DNA of 64,000 nucleotides from Paenibacillus sp. E222 (GTDB taxonomy: Bacteria > Bacillota > Bacilli > Paenibacillales > Paenibacillaceae): NCBI RefSeq assembly GCF_013401555.1, contig NZ_CP058552.1:7316001-7380000 (forward strand). The letters run 5' to 3'. A program made the translations under genes and the position numbers. Under the pieces are notes generated by a model, which was not told the origin of the DNA, made no database searches, and was given only the letters and a program-made list of their open reading frames with translations. Positions 50,499 through 59,557 of the stretch are shown here, piece by piece (the first letter of the stretch is position 1; each line of letters opens with the position of its first letter).

Positions 50499-52070
50499 TT
50501 ATGCCCCCATAGGTAAATGAAGGGTAAATGTAGAGCCAATCCCCATTTCACTATGAACAGTAATTTTGCCATGATGATCCTGAGCAATTTTCTGACAGAG
50601 TGCCAGTCCAAGTCCTGTACCTTCTTCCTTGGTCGTATAGAACGGATTAAAGATCGTTGCCAGAGAGTTCTCTGGAATGCCGCTGCCCGTGTCGGTAATC
50701 GAAATAAGTGCTCTATCTCCATCATGTAACAGATCAATATGCACTTCACCAGGGTCTTCCATCGCTTCAAAAGCATTACGGATCAGGTTGATTAGAACTT
50801 GTACAATTTTGTCCCGATCCATGTTAACAACGACTGGCTCCCCAGTCATTTCAAGTGTAATTCGGTGGCCTCGTGATGCTGCATCTGACTCGGTTAACGA
50901 CATGACACGTTCGAGACATTGCCCCACTCGTTCAGGTTTCATGTGATTTGTGTGTGGTTTGGAAAATTGTAAAAACTCAGCCGTTAGCTCTGTTACCCGC
51001 GTGATCTCCCCCATGATGACTTCATACCATGGTGCAATATTGAATGCCTGTCCGCGTGAGAGCTGCAGGAATCCGCGAATGGCAGTCAGCGGGTTACGAA
51101 TTTCGTGAGCCATGCCAGCCGCCAGTTCACCAACGGCTCGGAGTCTTTCGGAACGGAAGACCTCCTCTTCGTTTTTCAACCATTTATTGCGTTGCTGTTG
51201 GAATAACCTGTCCTCCGCCACCGTAATAAAGTGCTGCAACGTCTCAGACATTCCCGGATATAAGGAAATACTGTAGTTCACCTGCAATCCCCGCAACTCC
51301 CCTGACAGCAGTGACGACATGCGTTCTTCAATGTCTTGTATAACAGGCAAAATGACGGCATAGCGATCTCCTGCATAGCGGGATATACCGTATGCATCCG
51401 AAAACTGTGTCGTAATAATTTCGCCTGTATTTCCGATTACGCTGCACCAGTTGTCTTCGACCTCTTTGTCAAACCCGTTAAAATTCTGAATATTCAGGAT
51501 AATCAGTAGAAAGGATCTGTGCTCCTCCACCGTTTTATTAAGAGCATCTATGTAACCTTCGTAATTCAGCAACCCGGTGAGCGGGTCATGGAGGGTGAGA
51601 AAGTGATTTTTCTCCCGAAGCCTGCGCTTCTCTGCCTCGCTGTTAATCAGTGTATGATAAAAAAATATAATGACAATCGCCGTTAACATGTCAAACAGGG
51701 ATACCAGCAAGGCATATGTATCCATCGGTACATAGGAAAGCCGAATCACTGTATATTCCAGCAATAGCAGCATCGATATGGGTAAAGTCTGCGCAACACG
51801 TTGTTTATTTTGGATCATCGACATGATCAGCAGATAATATAACAATTCGCACCAGTTCAGTTCACTGAAATAATGGAAAATGCCGAGAAAAATCCAATGG
51901 ATGTTACGCAATGCAGGATAACGTTTCTCCCCATATATACTTGCTACAAGTAACACACCAGCACATATCATTAATGCGAGATGGGGAGTAAGCCCTAGAA
52001 AATAAGAGGACAGGATAACAAGCAGACATCCCAGCGGGAAAATAAGCATTTTCATCGTGTAACTTAGCAA
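50499..52070 (-). CDS. Membrane sensor histidine kinase with degenerate GGDEF domain
   Basis: A 523-residue kinase. Five to six helices fill the first 150 residues. A diguanylate cyclase-like domain follows (HDPLTGLLNYEGYIDAL, about 177-300) whose GGDEF loop reads YAGDRYAV, so cyclase activity is lost. A HisKA domain has the phospho-acceptor in GMAHEIRNPLTAIRGF (His near 322). The HATPase has N, G1 and G2 boxes LIRNAFEAM, ISITDTGSGIP and GTGLGLALCQKIA. It is similar to Bacillus KinB/KinC-like or NtrB-like sporulation kinases in its second half. The start is TTG 52070 with AAAGGGGG nine bases upstream. No response regulator is adjacent. Confidence 0.9.
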   Translation of the reverse strand: MLSYTMKMLIFPLGCLLVILSSYFLGLTPHLALMICAGVLLVASIYGEKRYPALRNIHWIFLGIFHYFSELNWCELLYYLLIMSMIQNKQRVAQTLPISMLLLLEYTVIRLSYVPMDTYALLVSLFDMLTAIVIIFFYHTLINSEAEKRRLREKNHFLTLHDPLTGLLNYEGYIDALNKTVEEHRSFLLIILNIQNFNGFDKEVEDNWCSVIGNTGEIITTQFSDAYGISRYAGDRYAVILPVIQDIEERMSSLLSGELRGLQVNYSISLYPGMSETLQHFITVAEDRLFQQQRNKWLKNEEEVFRSERLRAVGELAAGMAHEIRNPLTAIRGFLQLSRGQAFNIAPWYEVIMGEITRVTELTAEFLQFSKPHTNHMKPERVGQCLERVMSLTESDAASRGHRITLEMTGEPVVVNMDRDKIVQVLINLIRNAFEAMEDPGEVHIDLLHDGDRALISITDTGSGIPENSLATIFNPFYTTKEEGTGLGLALCQKIAQDHHGKITVHSEMGIGSTFTLHLPMGA

Positions 52071-52181
52071 AAAGCCTCGCCCCCTTTGACATTTTACTCA
52101 CATCAAATACCTCAATTACATGTATTATATCGATTATGTTTAGCTAATGTTGTCGATTAGTGGAGGCTCGTCAAATTCACA
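52054..52181 (-). repeat. Duplicated promoter region, copy B (upstream of the kinase gene)
   Basis: The counterpart of copy A, spanning the divergent gap between the kinase gene and the gene at 52185 and including the kinase's first five codons. Conserved blocks flank a variable 20-base middle (52089-52110), as expected when only functional parts are kept. Confidence 0.85.
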
Positions 52182-52184
52182 TGA

Positions 52185-52667
52185 ATGTATAAATTTATAA
52201 TTAAAATAGGACAAACGGTTTATAGGAAAATGCATATTGCGAAACGATCTTACATATCACAATGGTCAGTACTGTGTTACATTACATTAATGGATTTATT
52301 TAGGATATTACCTTGGTTATGGAGTGATAAGCATGATACAACAAAGAAAACCTTTGGGCATAGGACACTTTCTCTGCTGATACTTATTCTAGGATTTGCT
52401 TTTAATTATGGTTGGGGAGCAGAGAATTTCAGGTTTGGTTATTATCTGTTTGAGCTACTGAAATTGCCGATTTTTAGTAACGGTGACCAGGGACTCCACC
52501 TTCCCTTTGTGGCGACGGCAATCTTCTGGATACCTGCTGTAATTATGGCTAGCAAGTATCGGTCGCACTATGGTACACGGGTAGCTTTTAACGTAGCCGG
52601 GTTTATGCTGCTCCTCTGCATCGTTGGTCCCGTGGTTGATATTGTGGACAGGTTTGTAAATTCATAA
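52185..52667 (+). CDS. Small membrane protein of unknown function
   Basis: A protein of up to 160 residues that I do not recognise. About three helices are visible: around 62-80 (LSLLILILGFAFNYGW), 105-122 (LPFVATAIFWIPAVIMA) and 132-152 (VAFNVAGFMLLLCIVGPVV). The N-terminal 40 residues are basic. None of the starts has a good ribosome site: ATG 52185 lies 18 bases from GGAGG, and ATG 52230 and ATG 52290 lack one. It is divergent from the kinase gene across repeat copy B, whose GGAGG it would use. Real but with uncertain N-terminus. Confidence 0.55.
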   Translation: MYKFIIKIGQTVYRKMHIAKRSYISQWSVLCYITLMDLFRILPWLWSDKHDTTKKTFGHRTLSLLILILGFAFNYGWGAENFRFGYYLFELLKLPIFSNGDQGLHLPFVATAIFWIPAVIMASKYRSHYGTRVAFNVAGFMLLLCIVGPVVDIVDRFVNS

Positions 52668-52670
52668 AAT

Positions 52671-52713
52671 AAAGAAGCCAGCACTCTTGTTATTCGAGAG
52701 TGCTGACTTCTTT
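52671..52713. terminator. Bidirectional terminator after the sugar permease gene
   Basis: AAAGAAG and CAGCACTCT pair with AGAGTGCTG and CTTCTTT in a long near-perfect stem. T residues flank both ends. Confidence 0.88.
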
Positions 52714-52730
52714 GCTTTATTACTACACTT

Positions 52731-53750
52731 CTATTTTTTCGCCATATACTTGCGGATATCAAATGCCACCGCAGCCACAATAATCAACCCTTTAATAATC
52801 AGCTGCCAGTAAGGACTTACACCGATAAAGGTCAGACCATAGTTGATGACTCCAAAGATCAGCACCCCTGCCATAACACCAGGCACCGTTCCAATCCCAC
52901 CCGCAGTCGAGACGCCCCCCACGACACAGGCCGCTATAGCATCCAACTCATACATGTTGCCGTAATTGTTCGTTGCCCCGCCCGTACGCGCGGCTTCCAG
53001 CACACCGCCCAGTCCATACAGTGCACCTGCAATGGCATACAACGCAACCAGGTTGCGTGCCACATGAATGCCGGACACATGCGCAGCCTGAATGTTGCCA
53101 CCGATGGCATACATGTTCTTGCCAAGGCGGGTCTTGTTGAAGACGACCCAGCAGATCAGCGCAACCGCTATAGCAATCAATACGATATAAGGAATGGAAT
53201 AGCCGCCGCCAAGATCGATGTAACCAGACCCAATAACGGTAAAATCGGGTCTCAGTCCACCAATGGGTTGTGACTGATTGGGCTCTGTATCAAAATAAAT
53301 CGAGTTCAGACCATATACCGCAACCATTGTGCCCAGTGTGGCGATAAAGGGTGGCACATGTAATTTGGCTACAATGATGCCGTTGACGAGGCCAACCGCC
53401 AGGCCAGCAATGATCCCGATGACGATCGGCAATCCCACCCATAAGTGTGGCAGATCGGGAAAGAACCGATTAGCATATTCGTCGATTTGCAGCATCGATG
53501 CGGATACAACAGCCGTTAGACCCACGACCCGGCCTGCCGACAAATCGACCCCGCCCGTTACCAGGATAAACGCCGCACCCAGTGCAATGATGGCTCGTGT
53601 GGAGGACTGTTGTAATATATCCCGAAGTGTAGAGAAAGCAAGAAAGTGCGGATCGGCAATGGCAATGCCAATGACGAGCAGGATCAGCACAATAAAGATC
53701 GCGCGCTGCGCCACATACTGCTTCACCTGATTGATAACTTGTGTATTCAT
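52731..53750 (-). CDS. mglC: Sugar ABC transporter permease, MglC-like
   Basis: A 339-residue permease of the RbsC/MglC family with about ten helices. Family marks are ILVTGGVDLSAGRVVGLTAV near residue 60, VPPFIATLGTM near 130 and AACVVGGVSTAGGIGTVPG near 265 (the ATPase-coupling loop). The length and the FDTEPNQSQPIGGLRPDF loop fit MglC better than RbsC. It forms the channel of a galactose or methyl-galactoside type importer with the two genes upstream. The ribosome site AGGAGGGAATAC is 15 bases after mglA. Confidence 0.88.
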   Translation of the reverse strand: MNTQVINQVKQYVAQRAIFIVLILLVIGIAIADPHFLAFSTLRDILQQSSTRAIIALGAAFILVTGGVDLSAGRVVGLTAVVSASMLQIDEYANRFFPDLPHLWVGLPIVIGIIAGLAVGLVNGIIVAKLHVPPFIATLGTMVAVYGLNSIYFDTEPNQSQPIGGLRPDFTVIGSGYIDLGGGYSIPYIVLIAIAVALICWVVFNKTRLGKNMYAIGGNIQAAHVSGIHVARNLVALYAIAGALYGLGGVLEAARTGGATNNYGNMYELDAIAACVVGGVSTAGGIGTVPGVMAGVLIFGVINYGLTFIGVSPYWQLIIKGLIIVAAVAFDIRKYMAKK

Positions 53751-53764
53751 GTATTCCCTCCTGA

Positions 53765-55270
53765 CTAAGCCATCCGCTGCTGTGCGGCCAGCCTCATGAT
53801 ATCCTGCTCTGTTGCCTCGGCACCGTCGACGATTCCGGTGAGCCGTCCTTCGCTCATGACCATAATTCGATCCGACATGCCCAGCAGTTCGGGCATCTCC
53901 GAGCTGATCATAATAATGCTTTTGCCCTGGCTAGCCAGTTCCGTAATAATGGTGTAGATTTCAAATTTGGCGCCCACATCAATCCCGCGTGTCGGTTCAT
54001 CGAGCAGTAGAATTTCAGGGTCAGTCAACAACCATCTGGCCAGAAGTACCTTCTGTTGATTACCACCGGAAAGGTTTCGAATCAGCGTGTTAACTGAAGG
54101 CGTTTTAGTTCTAAACTTCTGCGTCTGCTCGCGCGCCTCATCTCGGCCTTTCTTCTCATCCAGCAGACCGATCCGATTCCGGTAACGTCCGAGACTCGCG
54201 ATAATCGTATTTTCATATACAGACAACACTGGAAAAATTCCTGTGACTCTTCGCTCTTCGGTCAGCAGGGCAATGTTATGACGCTTTGCTGCGGCAGGTG
54301 ACTTGATCTTCACCTTGCGCCCATGAATCGAGATCGTCCCTGAAGCAAGTCCGCGCAAACCGAACAATGACTCGATCAATTCCGTCCGCTGTGCCCCAAC
54401 AAGGCCGCCAATGCCAAGCACTTCGCCTTTCCTCAATTCAAACGTCACATCCCGGAACGAATTCGGCTGGCTGGAGGTTAAGCCTTCTGCCTTCAAAATC
54501 ACTTCTCCAGGTATGTTCGTGCGTTCCGGGAACCGTTCATCCAAATCACGTCCAACCATGCGGGTAATGATCAGATCAGTCGTTAAATCGGCAGCATCCC
54601 AGGTACCGACCACAAAACCATCCCGCATAATCGTGACCTCATCCGAGATCGTCAGAATTTCCTCCATCTTGTGCGAAATGTAGATAATGGACACCCCGCG
54701 ACTGCGAAGTTGATTAATAATGGCGAAGAGCTGGTCCACTTCCTTGCCCGTTAGCGAGGACGTTGGCTCATCCATCACGATGACTTTGGATTGAAAAGAG
54801 ACCGCTTTGGCGATTTCCATCGACTGTATTTTGGAAACGGATAACGTTCCCGCCTGAGCCTTCGGATCAATGTCCAGATTCAAGTCCTTGAACAGAGCCA
54901 GTGTATCGGCATACATTCGTTTCTCATCCACCAGCAGCCCCCTCATCGGAAAGCGCCCCAGCCAGATGTTTTCCATCACCGGACGGTGTGGCACCGGGTT
55001 CAGCTCCTGATGAATCATCGATATGCCATGCTGAAGCGCCGCTTTCGAACTCGGAATGTCCACCTCATTGCCGTCCATCCGAATCGTCCCTTCATCCGGG
55101 CGGTACATACCGAATAGGCATTTCATTAGCGTGGATTTGCCAGCTCCGTTCTCTCCCATCAGCGCATGAACCGTACCCGGCTTTACCTTCAATGTGACCT
55201 GACTTAGTGCCTGCACACCCGGAAATGCTTTGGATATTCCGTCCATCTCCAGCAGGTAAGGTGATTCCAT
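53765..55270 (-). CDS. mglA: Sugar ABC transporter double ATPase, MglA-like
   Basis: A 501-residue protein with two fused ATPase domains, as in RbsA/MglA. Domain 1 has GENGAGKST (about 40), LSVSKIQSMEIAKAV in place of the normal signature, and VIVMDEPTSSL. Domain 2 has the degenerate Walker A GGLVGAQRTEL, LSGGNQQKVLLARWL and EILLLDEPTRGID. The asymmetric sites are normal for the family. It couples ATP hydrolysis to uptake through MglC. GGGGAGGATGAAAG precedes its ATG. An attenuator-like hairpin separates it from mglB. Confidence 0.92.
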   Translation of the reverse strand: MESPYLLEMDGISKAFPGVQALSQVTLKVKPGTVHALMGENGAGKSTLMKCLFGMYRPDEGTIRMDGNEVDIPSSKAALQHGISMIHQELNPVPHRPVMENIWLGRFPMRGLLVDEKRMYADTLALFKDLNLDIDPKAQAGTLSVSKIQSMEIAKAVSFQSKVIVMDEPTSSLTGKEVDQLFAIINQLRSRGVSIIYISHKMEEILTISDEVTIMRDGFVVGTWDAADLTTDLIITRMVGRDLDERFPERTNIPGEVILKAEGLTSSQPNSFRDVTFELRKGEVLGIGGLVGAQRTELIESLFGLRGLASGTISIHGRKVKIKSPAAAKRHNIALLTEERRVTGIFPVLSVYENTIIASLGRYRNRIGLLDEKKGRDEAREQTQKFRTKTPSVNTLIRNLSGGNQQKVLLARWLLTDPEILLLDEPTRGIDVGAKFEIYTIITELASQGKSIIMISSEMPELLGMSDRIMVMSEGRLTGIVDGAEATEQDIMRLAAQQRMA

Positions 55271-55299
55271 CTTTCATCCTCCCCTTCCTTAAACCCGGC

Positions 55300-55330
55300 A
55301 AAAAAGGACGCCATCTCATGACGGACGTCC
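55300..55330 (-). terminator. Attenuator-like hairpin between mglB and mglA
   Basis: On the minus strand GGACGTCCGTCAT and ATGGCGTCC form a bulged stem followed by TTTTTTG. Such partial terminators after the binding-protein gene raise its transcript relative to the ATPase and permease. Confidence 0.55.
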
Positions 55331-55343
55331 CTGTTTGCTGCTG

Positions 55344-56405
55344 TTATTGGGCGTCGGCAATGTTGTCTTTCGTAATTTTTTTGTAGGCAATCCAGACGTA
55401 TTTTCCATCCGTAATGTCATAACCGGTGTTTTCCTTCGTTGGCGTCTCACCCTTCGCGAGTACGGAAGCCAGTGCAACCGTTGCTGCGCCCTGGTTCTTG
55501 GCATCATTCAACACCGTGCCCAACATCGTGCCGTCCTGAAGGGCCTGAATAGCTGGAGCAGTTGCATCCACGCCGACAACAGGCATCGTTTTGCCGTCTT
55601 TGAAGTATCCGGCTGCTTTCAACGCTTCAATGGCTCCGAGTGCCATGTCATCATTGTTAGCCAGTACCGCTTCAATCTTGTCTCCATGGGAGGCAAGGAA
55701 CGCCTGCATTTTCTCCTGGCCTTTGACCCGATCCCACATCGCCGTGTCTTCCGCAAGCGCTTCCACTTCAATTCCGGCATCCTGGATGGCCTGAACGGAA
55801 TATTTGGTCCGCAGCTCAGCATCCTGGTGGCCCGGCTCGCCTTTCAGCATGACGTATTGCAGTTTGCCGTCCCCATTTTTATCTGCTTCCGGGTGGGCCT
55901 TCCAGTAGTCCACAATGAGCTGACCGGAGATCGTGCCGGACTCTTCCGCCTTGGCTCCAACGTAATACACTTTATCCCACTTGTTCATGTCTTCGGCAAC
56001 CGGCTCACGGTTCAGGAAGACGACCGGAATGCTTGCGGCCTTGGCTTTATCGATGATGACACCTGCTGCGGTCCGGTCAACCGGATTCACGGCCATTGCG
56101 TTGTATTTCTTGGATACAAACAGATCGACTTTCTCATTCTGGGTCGGCTGTGCGTTCTGGCTATCCACGATATCGAGTGTGGCTTTGCCTTCTGCTGCTG
56201 CGGTCATTGCATTCCGCACACCCGTCATGAACGTGTCATCGAATTTATAGATCGCCACGCCAATCTTCGGCGTTTCCGTTCCTGCCGCCGCCTGACCTCC
56301 TGTATCTGTTCCTGTGCTGCCGCCTGCGCTGTCTCCACCACTGCTGCACCCCGCCGCCGCAACCATACACGCTGTAAGCAACAATGTCATCCACGTTTTC
56401 TTCAT
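55344..56405 (-). CDS. mglB: Galactose/glucose-type substrate-binding lipoprotein, MglB-like
   Basis: A 353-residue sugar-binding protein of family 2. A signal peptide ends at Cys20 (VAAAGC), followed by a Gly/Ser/Thr-rich linker of about 30 residues. The mature protein opens with PKIGVAIYKFDDTFM. The calcium-binding loop typical of MglB is present as DKNGDGKLQ near residue 176, then GEPGHQDAELRTKY and LANNDDMALGAIEALKAAGYF, so D-galactose or D-glucose is the likeliest ligand class. GGGGGAGGTCATTAGGAT precedes the ATG. It is first of the transporter genes, downstream of the sensing genes. Confidence 0.9.
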   Translation of the reverse strand: MKKTWMTLLLTACMVAAAGCSSGGDSAGGSTGTDTGGQAAAGTETPKIGVAIYKFDDTFMTGVRNAMTAAAEGKATLDIVDSQNAQPTQNEKVDLFVSKKYNAMAVNPVDRTAAGVIIDKAKAASIPVVFLNREPVAEDMNKWDKVYYVGAKAEESGTISGQLIVDYWKAHPEADKNGDGKLQYVMLKGEPGHQDAELRTKYSVQAIQDAGIEVEALAEDTAMWDRVKGQEKMQAFLASHGDKIEAVLANNDDMALGAIEALKAAGYFKDGKTMPVVGVDATAPAIQALQDGTMLGTVLNDAKNQGAATVALASVLAKGETPTKENTGYDITDGKYVWIAYKKITKDNIADAQ

Positions 56406-56526
56406 ATCCTAATGACCTCCCCCAAGTTCATTCGGCTTTACCGATGTCTTTATTATGAAAGGGTTTACAATAAATTCGAATACAAGATCTTCCTCTGTTT
56501 TATCGAAATCTTCCTCAATTGAACCT

Positions 56527-57753
56527 TCATTGTACAAAAGGGAACAACAGCTTCTGATTATCCATCCAGAACATATTGTCCGTACTGACCAATTTCGTTT
56601 CAAGCGTCACCCTCGCTTGCACCTGTTGATTGTTCAACCGTGCAACAGCCTGATTCACACCAAGATAACCTGCACTGAATCCGTTTTGCACGATCAAATG
56701 CTGAATTCTGCCTTCCTGTAACTGCTCTAACTGCTGCTGTTCACTGCCAAAACCCACAATCTTCACCTTGTTCCCATTGTTCTCTGACGTACGTCGGTTC
56801 AGTTCATCCGCTGCGCCCAGAGAAGCAGATTCCTGAAGTGCAATCAATCCGTCCACCTGCTGCTGGTCAAGCAGCTGCTTCGCCACCTGCCAGCAAGCAT
56901 CCCGGGTGCTGCATACGGATTGGGCCTCCACATGAATGTCCGGGTATTGAGCCAGTGATTCCTCTACCCCTAGCTCCCGGTTAATCAGAACAGGATTTAC
57001 AGGATCAGGACCAAGCAGGGCTATACGTCCTCGTCCTCCCAGAAGCACAGCCATGGCCTGACCCGCCTCCCGTCCAGCCTCAACGTTATCCATCGAGATA
57101 ACACTTGTTATGCCTTTTACAGGAAATTCATCATTCAACAAAATCACGGGGATAACCACTCCGTTGGCATTTTGAGTCTGTGCTTTCTGGATGATGTCGC
57201 TGAGTGCCTTCTCACTCAAAGGATCGATTAACAGGGCCGATGCTCCCTGTTCCAGTGCCAGGGATACTGCATCCACCTGGGCTTGTTCACGCTCGCTTAG
57301 TGGATAAGTCCCATCTTGCAAGTGCTCTTGCTTGACCTTTCCCTGTCCTGCTGTGAAGTCGGGAATAGATGGCGCGTAAGTTAACCCCTCTGAGGGAAAA
57401 GCCTCCACCGTAATGAGCTCCGCTCCCGCTTCTTTCGCAGCCGCTTCGGCCCCAAGACGTATCGCTTCTGCGAGTTCTCCGGTTCCCGCTGGCGTAATCA
57501 GTGCAATACGCGGCGGCGATCCCGCCGGATCAGTGGACATACCACACGCCATACATAACAACAGGCAGCAAATCGCTGCTATCATGCCCGTATAACGAAG
57601 AGTAAGGATTCTCGGCCGTATGAATTCCACGTGAGTGCAGATTTTCATTTTCATAACCAGATGATGCGCAATCCATTCCGTTCTATTTCTATGGATCTTA
57701 TTCGACCTGTTGGTTCGCTTGGTGAACATGCTGTTCCCTTTATTGTTCATCAT
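56527..57753 (-). CDS. Extra sugar-binding lipoprotein linked to the YesM-type kinase
   Basis: A 408-residue family 2 periplasmic-binding protein with a hydrophobic segment and a possible lipobox (LLLCMAC) about 50 residues from the start. The two-lobe fold is clear: PRIALITPAGTGELAEAIRL, GASALLIDPLSEKALSDII and VPVILLNDEFPVKGITSV. It overlaps the histidine kinase gene by 14 bases and precedes mglB, so it lies between sensor and transporter. Such lipoproteins often present ligand to the kinase's extracellular domain. Its own transport role is less likely because mglB is present. ATG 57753 has GAGGAGGACGATGCTC upstream. Confidence 0.82.
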   Translation of the reverse strand: MMNNKGNSMFTKRTNRSNKIHRNRTEWIAHHLVMKMKICTHVEFIRPRILTLRYTGMIAAICCLLLCMACGMSTDPAGSPPRIALITPAGTGELAEAIRLGAEAAAKEAGAELITVEAFPSEGLTYAPSIPDFTAGQGKVKQEHLQDGTYPLSEREQAQVDAVSLALEQGASALLIDPLSEKALSDIIQKAQTQNANGVVIPVILLNDEFPVKGITSVISMDNVEAGREAGQAMAVLLGGRGRIALLGPDPVNPVLINRELGVEESLAQYPDIHVEAQSVCSTRDACWQVAKQLLDQQQVDGLIALQESASLGAADELNRRTSENNGNKVKIVGFGSEQQQLEQLQEGRIQHLIVQNGFSAGYLGVNQAVARLNNQQVQARVTLETKLVSTDNMFWMDNQKLLFPFVQ

Positions 57754-59557
57754 GAGCATCGTCCTCCTCTCGTTCCGATTGGATCGGAATCCGAATCCAG
57801 ACGGTTGTGCCTTCTTCCAGCTCACTCTCGAATTCAAGACCGTAAGCTTCGCCATAATAAAGCTGAATCCGATCATGTACATTGCGTACAGCAACACCTG
57901 ATCCTGCACCACTTTTCACGATAGGACTGCCCATTAGAAGTTTTGACATCTGCTCTTCTGTCATGCCGACCCCATTATCCGTAATCCGAAATACCAGCTT
58001 GTCGTCCTCCCGGTATACACGAATCTCAATACATCCCTCGTCCATATGATATTCAATGCCATGCACGATCGCATTTTCAATGAGTGGCTGAAGCACCAGC
58101 TTAAGTGTCAGGCAGTCCAGCGTATCCTCATCCGCAGTCATGCTAAAATTGAATTTGCGCTTGAACCGCATCTGTTGAATCGTCAGGTAATGGTGTGCGT
58201 GCTCCAGTTCTTCCCTGACCGTAATAATCGTTTTGCCCTGACTGAGACTGATGCGAAACAATCGGGATAACGAAGTGATCATCGTAATGACTTCCTCATT
58301 CCGACTCATGCCCACCATGCGCACGACCGAATTCAACGTGTTGTACAGGAAATGCGGATTGATCTGAGCCTGCAAAGCCTCCAGTTCGAGCCGACGCTTC
58401 TGTTCCTGTTCATGAATGATTTCACTCATTAAAGTACGGATTTTATAGACCATCAGGTTAAAACGACGGGATAAACGTTCCACTTCCAGCGGCCCTTCGA
58501 TGGGTAGCTCCACGTTAAAATCCCCTCGCTCCACAGCCTTCATCTTTCGCTCCATCCGCCGGATCGGACGTGTCAGACTGGAAGAGAGGAACAGCGAGAC
58601 GAGGATAACCAGTACCAGCACAACCAGCAGCACCCGAATCAGATATCCATTGACCTCCTGACGAGTTGTCATAATCTCATCCAGATAGGCCACACCAACG
58701 ATTTTCCATCCGATATTGGCGACAGACTTGACCGTATTCAACCTTTTCTGCCCGTCCGCCTCATCTTCATAACTGCCGGTTGCAACCAGTGCCTGTTCGA
58801 TATTTTCGCTTTTGAGCCCCATGTACATTAATTGCTGCTGCGGATGGTAGACAATATTGCCTGCACTTTCGTCGATAATGTAGACGTATCCCCGCTGTCC
58901 CAGACTGACCCGGCGGCTCAGTTCGTCCATTTGTTTGAAGTTGATATCCACCAGCAGAATGACCTGCCGATCCTGACCATTTTGGCGTACGGTAATGCCT
59001 TTACTCATGGAAACGACCCATTTGTATGGGCCTGTGTACATGTTCTGAATATGAGGCAGCGAGAAACTAAGATGATCCGGCACTCGGAGCGCAGATTGAA
59101 ACCACCCTTGCTGTGTCACATGGGCACTCGGCTTTAATTCGGCTGAAGGTCGGTTCTTGAGCAAATGCCCAGTTGAATCCAGCAAAGTAATAGAGATGAT
59201 ATCTTCGCGGCTGCTAAGCAGCGTGTCGAGCTGTTTGTCTACCTGATCTCCTTCCCACGTGCCGTCCCGCAGCATATGTTCTTCAATGGCTCGATACAGA
59301 TGCGACATGCTGCGGACATAATCCTCCAGATTGTAACTGACCTGATCCACGATCTGTCTCGTCGTCAGCTCCGCACTTCGTTCCGCGGCCTGCGTGAATT
59401 TGTCATGAAGCAGCATCGCCATGATGGTCAGCACCAATACAATGAAGACAGAGAAGGACCACGTAATAATAAAGCGGATACTGCTGACTCTTGATGAACG
59501 CAGCCTGGACCGCAGCTTGAGCCAAAGGGATCTTATCCATCCGGCAAACGTTCTCAT
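57740..59557 (-). CDS. YesM-type sensor histidine kinase
   Basis: A 605-residue membrane kinase. One helix lies at about 28-50, then a double-Cache-type extracellular domain to about 300 (WKVVGVAYLDEIMTTRQEV near its end). A second helix (VLLVVLVLVILVSLFLSSS) and a HAMP domain follow. The His_kinase region has LQAQINPHFLYNTLNSVVRM with the phospho-acceptor His, and the HATPase reads PLIENAIVHGIEYH and ITDNGVGM. It is the partner of the YesN-type regulator, which it overlaps by four bases. It probably reads the sugar signal with help of the downstream lipoprotein and switches on mglBAC. Confidence 0.92.
   Translation of the reverse strand: MRTFAGWIRSLWLKLRSRLRSSRVSSIRFIITWSFSVFIVLVLTIMAMLLHDKFTQAAERSAELTTRQIVDQVSYNLEDYVRSMSHLYRAIEEHMLRDGTWEGDQVDKQLDTLLSSREDIISITLLDSTGHLLKNRPSAELKPSAHVTQQGWFQSALRVPDHLSFSLPHIQNMYTGPYKWVVSMSKGITVRQNGQDRQVILLVDINFKQMDELSRRVSLGQRGYVYIIDESAGNIVYHPQQQLMYMGLKSENIEQALVATGSYEDEADGQKRLNTVKSVANIGWKIVGVAYLDEIMTTRQEVNGYLIRVLLVVLVLVILVSLFLSSSLTRPIRRMERKMKAVERGDFNVELPIEGPLEVERLSRRFNLMVYKIRTLMSEIIHEQEQKRRLELEALQAQINPHFLYNTLNSVVRMVGMSRNEEVITMITSLSRLFRISLSQGKTIITVREELEHAHHYLTIQQMRFKRKFNFSMTADEDTLDCLTLKLVLQPLIENAIVHGIEYHMDEGCIEIRVYREDDKLVFRITDNGVGMTEEQMSKLLMGSPIVKSGAGSGVAVRNVHDRIQLYYGEAYGLEFESELEEGTTVWIRIPIQSEREEDDAHDEQ

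Noticed and set aside
55335..56522. A 395-codon plus-strand frame across mglB
   Set aside because: It is the antisense shadow of a clear lipoprotein gene; the product matches no family and is Cys/His/Arg-rich in the manner of reversed codons.
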